In this document: piece after piece, positions 59,585 to 64,000 of the stretch
Position numbering within the stretch: the first letter of the stretch is position 1
Layout: each line of letters begins with the position of its first letter
Assembly: GCA_900175165.2 (NCBI GenBank)
Contig: FWWN02000655.1
Span: 62,001-126,000 of the forward strand
Reading direction: 5' to 3'
DNA: 64,000 nt
Source: Rhizomucor pusillus
Lineage: Eukaryota; Mucoromycota; Mucoromycetes; Mucorales; Lichtheimiaceae
Program-made: the position numbers and the translations under genes
The notes under the pieces: model-generated
What the model saw: only the letters and a program-made list of their open reading frames with translations
What the model was told of the DNA's origin: nothing
Database searches by the model: none

Positions 59585-60443
59585 ATGTCTGCTGCTGGTA
59601 ATGATCTTACTGTCGATTATACTTCAGTTGTATGCTGACCAGCCTCGCAGGCAACAAATTAGTCCTTTACACTGCTCGCATTTGCCCTTACGCCCAGCGT
59701 ACCGCGATCGCCCTGCACGAAGTCGGTGCCGACTATGAGTCTGTCGAGATCGACTTGCAGAACAAGCCTTCCTGGTAAGAGCATGACGCGGTTAAAAGAT
59801 ATATTGTTATGCATGTACTAAAGGATATATTATCAGGTACAAGGATGTCAACCCGGAGCTCAAGGTCCCTGCATTGAAAATCCAAGGAAAGAACATTGCC
59901 GAATCGCTTGTTCTTGTCGAGTTGATTAGCGACCTCTACCCTGAAAAGAACTTGACTCCCAAGGATCCTGTCCAGCGTGCTCAAACTCGTTTCGCTATCG
60001 AGTACTTTTCCACCAAGTTGTCTCCTCATTTCTACAAATTGGTTTCAAACAACACCGAAGAGCAACGCAAGGAGTATAAGGAGGCTACTGAAGCCGCATA
60101 CAAGAGAGTATGTGGGATCTATATACTGCTAAAGGATATGAGATTAACAACACGTAAAATCATTTAGTTCGACGAGCTTTTGCGGGAGCAATCGCCGTCT
60201 GGTCCCTACTTTTTGGGTGACCAGTTCTCTATCGCCGATATTGCTATCGCACCATTTGCCCTCCGCATTCTTGCTGTAGAAAAGACCATCTTGAATGGAT
60301 ATACCTCCGAGACTGTCAAGAACTCGCCTCGTCTTTCAGAATTCCTTCAAGGCATTGCCAACCGTCCCTCAGTCAAGGAGACATATTTGGGTGACAAGGA
60401 GCTTGTGGAAGCTCTTGCCAAACGCTTCAATCTCAAGCTCTAA
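59585..60443 (+). CDS. Omega-type glutathione S-transferase
   Basis: Thioltransferase/dehydroascorbate-reductase type GST. 227 aa from four exons: 59585-59597 (13 nt), 59651-59774, 59837-60107, 60168-60443. The thioredoxin-like N-domain carries the Cys active site of omega/lambda classes (NKLVLYTARICPYAQRTAIA, CPYA motif), then LQNKPSWYKDVNPELKVPAL and the glutathione gamma-Glu site GKNIAESLVLVELISDLYP. The helical C-domain has GPYFLGDQFSIADIAIAPFA, the usual N-capping box. The small first exon encodes only MSAAG. Role in redox or detoxification is inferred from class. Confidence 0.92.
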
Positions 60444-60613
60444 ATGTTTCTCTTGTACTTTGACACCATTGATGTAAATTGTCACTAAAAAGACACATCG
60501 TAACATATGGGATATAAATAAAAAACGTTTGATATATTTGACTTCTGTGACAAAACAGAGAACAGCAATAAATAGGGAACAAACGAGTCAAGCAACACGA
60601 AAAACAAGGTCGA

Positions 60614-62094
60614 TTACAAATCTGAGGAAGAAACTCGAGAGACGAGGGGTATTATATAGAGCATCTGGCATTGTCCTGGGCGTAAACGAACGGAATACTG
60701 ACCAGTATATTTTCCCAGATCTTTGCCTTCCCAAATATCATACAAAGTTGCGCCAGCAGGGCCGATATTCAAGTCTGATAATCGAAGCGTTATTTCATGA
60801 TTGAATCCGAGCATAAATATATATGTGTGTGCATTGAATATTCCACAACAAATGCGTCCATCTGGTAATTCTTTCCACCATATCTGCTTTCGATTTAACC
60901 ACACGTCTCCAGAACCAACCGGTCTGGCCATAATACCAGACTGGTGTATGTAGATGATATCTGGATGGTTGAACTGATGCAAATACTTGTCGGGTATCAT
61001 GCGAGGATCAGAACCGATGCAAAATACCGTGCTTAAAAGTGCCCAAAAACTGATATACGATCGTCGCACATCATCGTTGTCGAGGCCATCCACGCATTTG
61101 CCGTCGACTGTCATGCCAACCAGAACAACATCCAGATCAAGGTAGAAACCATAGTCTTTTCCAATAACACCGGTATCGACCCATCGGGAAGCTTGTGTGA
61201 TGCGCTGGAAAACTCGATGCGACGAGGTCATGGTTCGTGTCGAGTAGGATTCAATATCTATGAATATTCTTGCCCCATTTGCGAGCTCTGCCCATTCATC
61301 AGCGTACGAGTGATCCATATACCAGGATAGCTCCATCCAAATATCGTATTTCTTGAAGGCGCGTGACATCATCCGTAAGCATTGACGATTATCTGGTGAT
61401 TGATAAGGATAAAACTGGTCACCTCCACCTGGACCGCAACCGTCGACTTTGACAAATCGAACACCCCATTCGGCGAAAAGTTCCGCCATCGAATCGTAAT
61501 ACACTTGTGCAGCTTCTAAGTTGGTATCGGGCATGTAAGTGGTGCCTTTAAACCCATTCCCTTCTTTCTTTTTCTTGACAATGTCAGACAGTTTATAGTT
61601 TGTGCCTTTGATTGGAGTGTTTGCTTCAAGCGCATCCTTGCGTATACCCGGGAGAATGTAAACGCCAAGCTTGTGGCCATTTTTCGCCAAGTAATCCGAC
61701 AGCGATCGTAAGCCATTAGGGAACAATTTTTGCCGAAATGTCCATCGTCCATACTCGTCGAAAGTCTCACACCTAACCCACATCACGATCAAACTCAAAG
61801 CTGTCAAAGCGAGGCGACTGTAATTACCATCCAGAATCCAGATTGATGTATTCGTATTGTGGCATTTTCAACCTCATTACATCTGATATCTCCTTTATAT
61901 TCTTTTCGTTGAACCTATATATTGTTAAACATGTCAAACCGTTGCAAATACAAAAGAAAAGGTTATAGAAATGGGTGCATCGTAGGATTTACCAAGGTTC
62001 GATGTGTTTGCCGCCGTATCCAGGCACGTCGTCCAGCAACTGCGTGGACCAAGTAGAAAACCCGAGCAATGGTCTTCGTGCCCATTCCGGTTTA
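60614..62094 (-). CDS. GH27 alpha-galactosidase-like glycosidase (5' end unresolved)
   Basis: Supported exons: 61993-62094, 61828-61914, 60614-61772. The order matches GH27/clan D: RPLLGFSTWSTQLLDDVPGY, EYINLDSGWCETFDEYGRWT, LSDYLAKNGHKLGVYILPGI, FAEWGVRFVKVDGCGPGG (nucleophile Asp in KVDGCG), DIWMELSWYMDHSYADEWAE, SRWVDTGVIGKDYGFYLDLD, SYISFWALLSTVFCIGSDPR, and a C-terminal beta domain ending in MLYIIPLVSRVSSSDL. The first visible exon begins in phase 2, so an upstream exon with a signal peptide is missing; the sequence to about 62320 is open in several frames on both strands and I could not choose. The nucleophile context (KVDGCG instead of the usual KYDNC) suggests a divergent subfamily, so the substrate may differ from simple alpha-galactosides. 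Confidence 0.8.
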
Positions 62095-62781
62095 CTTTAG
62101 ATGCAGTGATCAGTTTCGATTTGGGACATACGATCCGAACGGCAAGTACATACTCAATATATCGCCCAGACCCTTTAATAGTCATAGGCGACGATGTACG
62201 ACTATACGGTTTGCTTGGCGCCATGAGACGCTTTCTACGTCCAAAACAGTCGGTGAACACGGCCACTTTGGCGAAAGAAGCGGGCTCTGCAGGCGTTGGC
62301 GTTGATCTCTCTTTTTAGATAGAGATGTCCGGCGTACATGCGAACTCTCTCATATACTATTCACGATCAGAATTTTCCATCGTTTCGTCTTATGCCAAAA
62401 ACAACCCAACCTGCAAAGTTCTTGATCCTGCCCGCTCTTGTTACCTGGATACCATGCTTGTTGGTGCAACGCTGATCCGTGGTAAAAGCATATCTTTTTT
62501 ACCTATTTAGCAGTATAATGCGATGATCCTTTCTTCCGGAAATAAAATAATATCAGCAGAAGAGGTTAATGCTCTAATCTTTCTGTCATCTCATACGGAA
62601 CTATTAGATACTTATGGACTACATATAGGCTCGATAGGCTCTTGTAGACAAGGCCCTTCTTCGAGAACTAGACGACATGTTGCCAGGTCAATTCTAGATT
62701 CTGCATCGTCGCTTAAACGGCAACTGCTTTTGCTCTATTTTGGGAATGCTTCGTTCCTGAGCAGAGCTACTGCTAAATATA
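62095..62781. other. Unresolved region between the GH27 gene and the transposon
   Basis: Overlapping protein-like frames occur on both strands at 62100-62320 (for example plus-strand DPLIVIGDDVRLYGLLGAM and minus-strand SFAKVAVFTDCFGRRKRL). At least the upstream exon of the GH27 gene should be here. A plus-strand frame at 62325-62510 (SYAKNNPTCKVLDPARSCY) and one at 62523-62858 are not supported; the latter runs into the transposon end. Confidence 0.3.
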
Positions 62782-64000
62782 CAGTATTTTTAAAAAGAAA
62801 TGTCGCAGCCAATGAAAAAGTAATGTCGCTCCTTCAAAAATACTTGTCGCATTTTTAAAATTAGATGTACATTAGATGCAGCTGTGTTCATTCACCGATT
62901 TCTTTTTTCACTGTTCACAATTAGCACATGAGTACACAGTTCTTATATGAAGATGGAGAAGGAAATGTGGTCGATGAGAATGGTAGACCTGAGCCCATGG
63001 ACTACATCGTTGACCAGGAACAATTTGCACTTGAGACGATTGGTTCTTATATACAGTATTTACAAAACAAGCCTGCGGAGCGATCTCGAGCTAACGCGAT
63101 GCAAATAGATAGGCCTAGAGATGAGGACATTCGTATGAGGGAAGTGAGTGAACAACGTGCCTATACTTCTTATACTCCTCAAGACAAGGCCAGATTCTTC
63201 AAGCTGAAGATTGAGAAGTGTATGATTGCTTCTGCTGCAGCGAAACAATTGGGTATCCATGTTCGCACAGCCCAGAGATGGGTCAAGCAGTATGAGGAGC
63301 ATCCCGACAGCATCTTTGAAAGCGGTAAAAAGAAAGGTCGTAGACGGATTCTGAATGAGGAACACGTAAAGGCCGTTATTGATTTTATTGGTGCTAATCC
63401 TTCTGCTGTTGTAGCCGAAGTAACTGAGCATTTAATGCAACAGTTCGATGGTCTTAAAGTTACTCATAGCACTGTTTACAACTTTATGAGAACAGAGTGT
63501 AACCGTTCCTTGAAGCAAGCAGAGTTTCAGTCTGTGGAAAGAAATAGCCCAGAAAAGATCGAGGAACGACATGATTGGGTTCGCAAGTGGGAACAAACTG
63601 ACATGGACTTCTTGACCAACTGTGTTTTTCTTGACGAGTCTGCGTTTCATATAAATATGAAGCATACGAGGGCTTGGTCTAAGAAAAGTACACCTGCTAT
63701 TGTTACAGTGCCAACCACGAGAGCAAAGACCACGACTATATTGGGTGCTATCTCTGCTTCAAGTTTAATCGAAGTAAGCTTGAGGATACCCAAACGTAGT
63801 AAGAAGAGAAAGGCTGGACAGGAATCTGGATGTTTGAGCACTGGTACTGTGACGGGACACTATATAAGCTTTTTGAAAGACACTTTGGACGAAATGGACA
63901 AATATCCACAGATGAAAGGCCACTATCTCGTTATGGATAACGCTCCTATACATAAGTCTGAAGACATTGCGAAGTATATCACATCTCGTGGATATCGGTG
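62782..64000 (+). mobile_element. Tc1/IS630-type DNA transposon, 5' part (continues beyond window)
   Basis: The transposase gene (62928 to beyond 64000) is preceded by a candidate left end. At 62780-62781 a TA dinucleotide is followed by CAGTATTTTTAAAAAGAAA, the CAGT start being common in Tc1/mariner inverted repeats, with TA the expected target duplication. Three copies of TGTCGC lie at 62801, 62824 and 62845, spaced 23 and 21 bp, as subterminal transposase-binding repeats often are. The right end and the second inverted repeat are outside the window, so the left boundary is inferred. Confidence 0.55.
62928..64000 (+). CDS. Tc1/IS630-type DDE transposase (3' end outside window)
   Basis: Continuous open frame from ATG 62928 through the window edge, without a stop for 357 codons. 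Layout: an acidic N-terminus (MSTQFLYEDGEGNVVDENGR); an HTH domain (ASAAAKQLGIHVRTAQRWVK); a basic hinge (SGKKKGRRRILNEEHVKAVI); a second helical DNA-binding part (FDGLKVTHSTVYNFMRTECN); and the DDE core with the first Asp (NCVFLDESAFHINMKHTRAW) and second Asp (HYLVMDNAPIHKSEDIAKYI). The third acidic residue should lie just past the edge. Frame is intact as far as visible, so the copy may be recent. Reading is direct; family is by motif recognition. Confidence 0.88.
   Translation, partial: MSTQFLYEDGEGNVVDENGRPEPMDYIVDQEQFALETIGSYIQYLQNKPAERSRANAMQIDRPRDEDIRMREVSEQRAYTSYTPQDKARFFKLKIEKCMIASAAAKQLGIHVRTAQRWVKQYEEHPDSIFESGKKKGRRRILNEEHVKAVIDFIGANPSAVVAEVTEHLMQQFDGLKVTHSTVYNFMRTECNRSLKQAEFQSVERNSPEKIEERHDWVRKWEQTDMDFLTNCVFLDESAFHINMKHTRAWSKKSTPAIVTVPTTRAKTTTILGAISASSLIEVSLRIPKRSKKRKAGQESGCLSTGTVTGHYISFLKDTLDEMDKYPQMKGHYLVMDNAPIHKSEDIAKYITSRGYR

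Noticed and set aside
62523..62858. 111-codon plus-strand frame just left of the transposase
   Set aside because: It runs across the candidate transposon end and has no family signature.

Overview
This is a gene-dense nuclear segment of a filamentous fungus, most likely an early-diverging Mucoromycota (Mucorales-type) species. The evidence is about 90 short spliceosomal introns (mostly 50-80 bp, GTANGT...YAG), fungal house-keeping orthologues on both strands, and family content typical of Mucoromycota: a GPI-phospholipase D-like protein with FG-GAP repeats, homeodomain-like HTH proteins and a Tc1/IS630-type transposase. Exon structures were assembled by hand from reading frame, splice consensus and family similarity. 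For most genes the exon lengths sum to a multiple of three, which is an internal check. Species identity is inferred.

Layout. 1-3.3 kb: 3' part of a PX/DUF3818 lipid-binding protein and a minus-strand HTH + Myb/SANT-like gene. 3.3-5.1 kb: gene-poor, with one copy of a dispersed repeat. 5.1-11.7 kb: divergent GH47 alpha-mannosidase (-) and GPI-PLD-like secreted enzyme (+). 11.8-23.2 kb: a small hypothetical protein, a coiled-coil tail-anchored protein, choline/ethanolamine kinase, glycolipid transfer protein, a NIPA-type transporter and DEF1. 23.6-28.0 kb (-): SH3+RA scaffold and a GRASP Golgi protein. 29.2-36.3 kb: a very short secreted-type ORF, HIU hydrolase, an acidic hypothetical protein, SUA5 (-), VMA10, a mitochondrial DnaJ and a Pro/Thr-rich tail-anchored protein. 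36.3-40.8 kb (-): Ser-rich single-pass membrane protein, TAN1, SFC1. 40.9-42.7 kb: broken or unresolved coding fragments. 42.7-44.3 kb: SKT5/CHS4. 44.4-49.5 kb: a pseudogene island with a frameshifted protein kinase. 49.6-60.4 kb: auxilin/SWA2, NSA2, GDPD, cytochrome b561, muskelin and an omega-type GST. 60.6-62.1 kb: GH27 alpha-galactosidase. 62.8-64.0 kb: 5' end of a DNA transposon whose transposase runs off the right edge.

How the genes fit together. There is no operon logic; neighbours are independent. Two themes recur: membrane/lipid traffic (PX protein, GPI-PLD, choline kinase, GLTP, GRASP, auxilin, GDPD, V-ATPase G) and wall/secretory glycans (GH47, GH27, SKT5, Ser-rich wall-type membrane protein). 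The accessory part is the 40.9-49.5 kb tract plus 2.5-5.1 kb and 62.8-64 kb, where decayed genes, a duplicated fragment and a transposon cluster. I did not find a convincing novel multi-gene system. The most unusual things are the decayed kinase and its dispersed 5' fragment, the HTH-Myb gene, three GC-AG introns, start codons isolated in their own exon, and the right-edge transposon.
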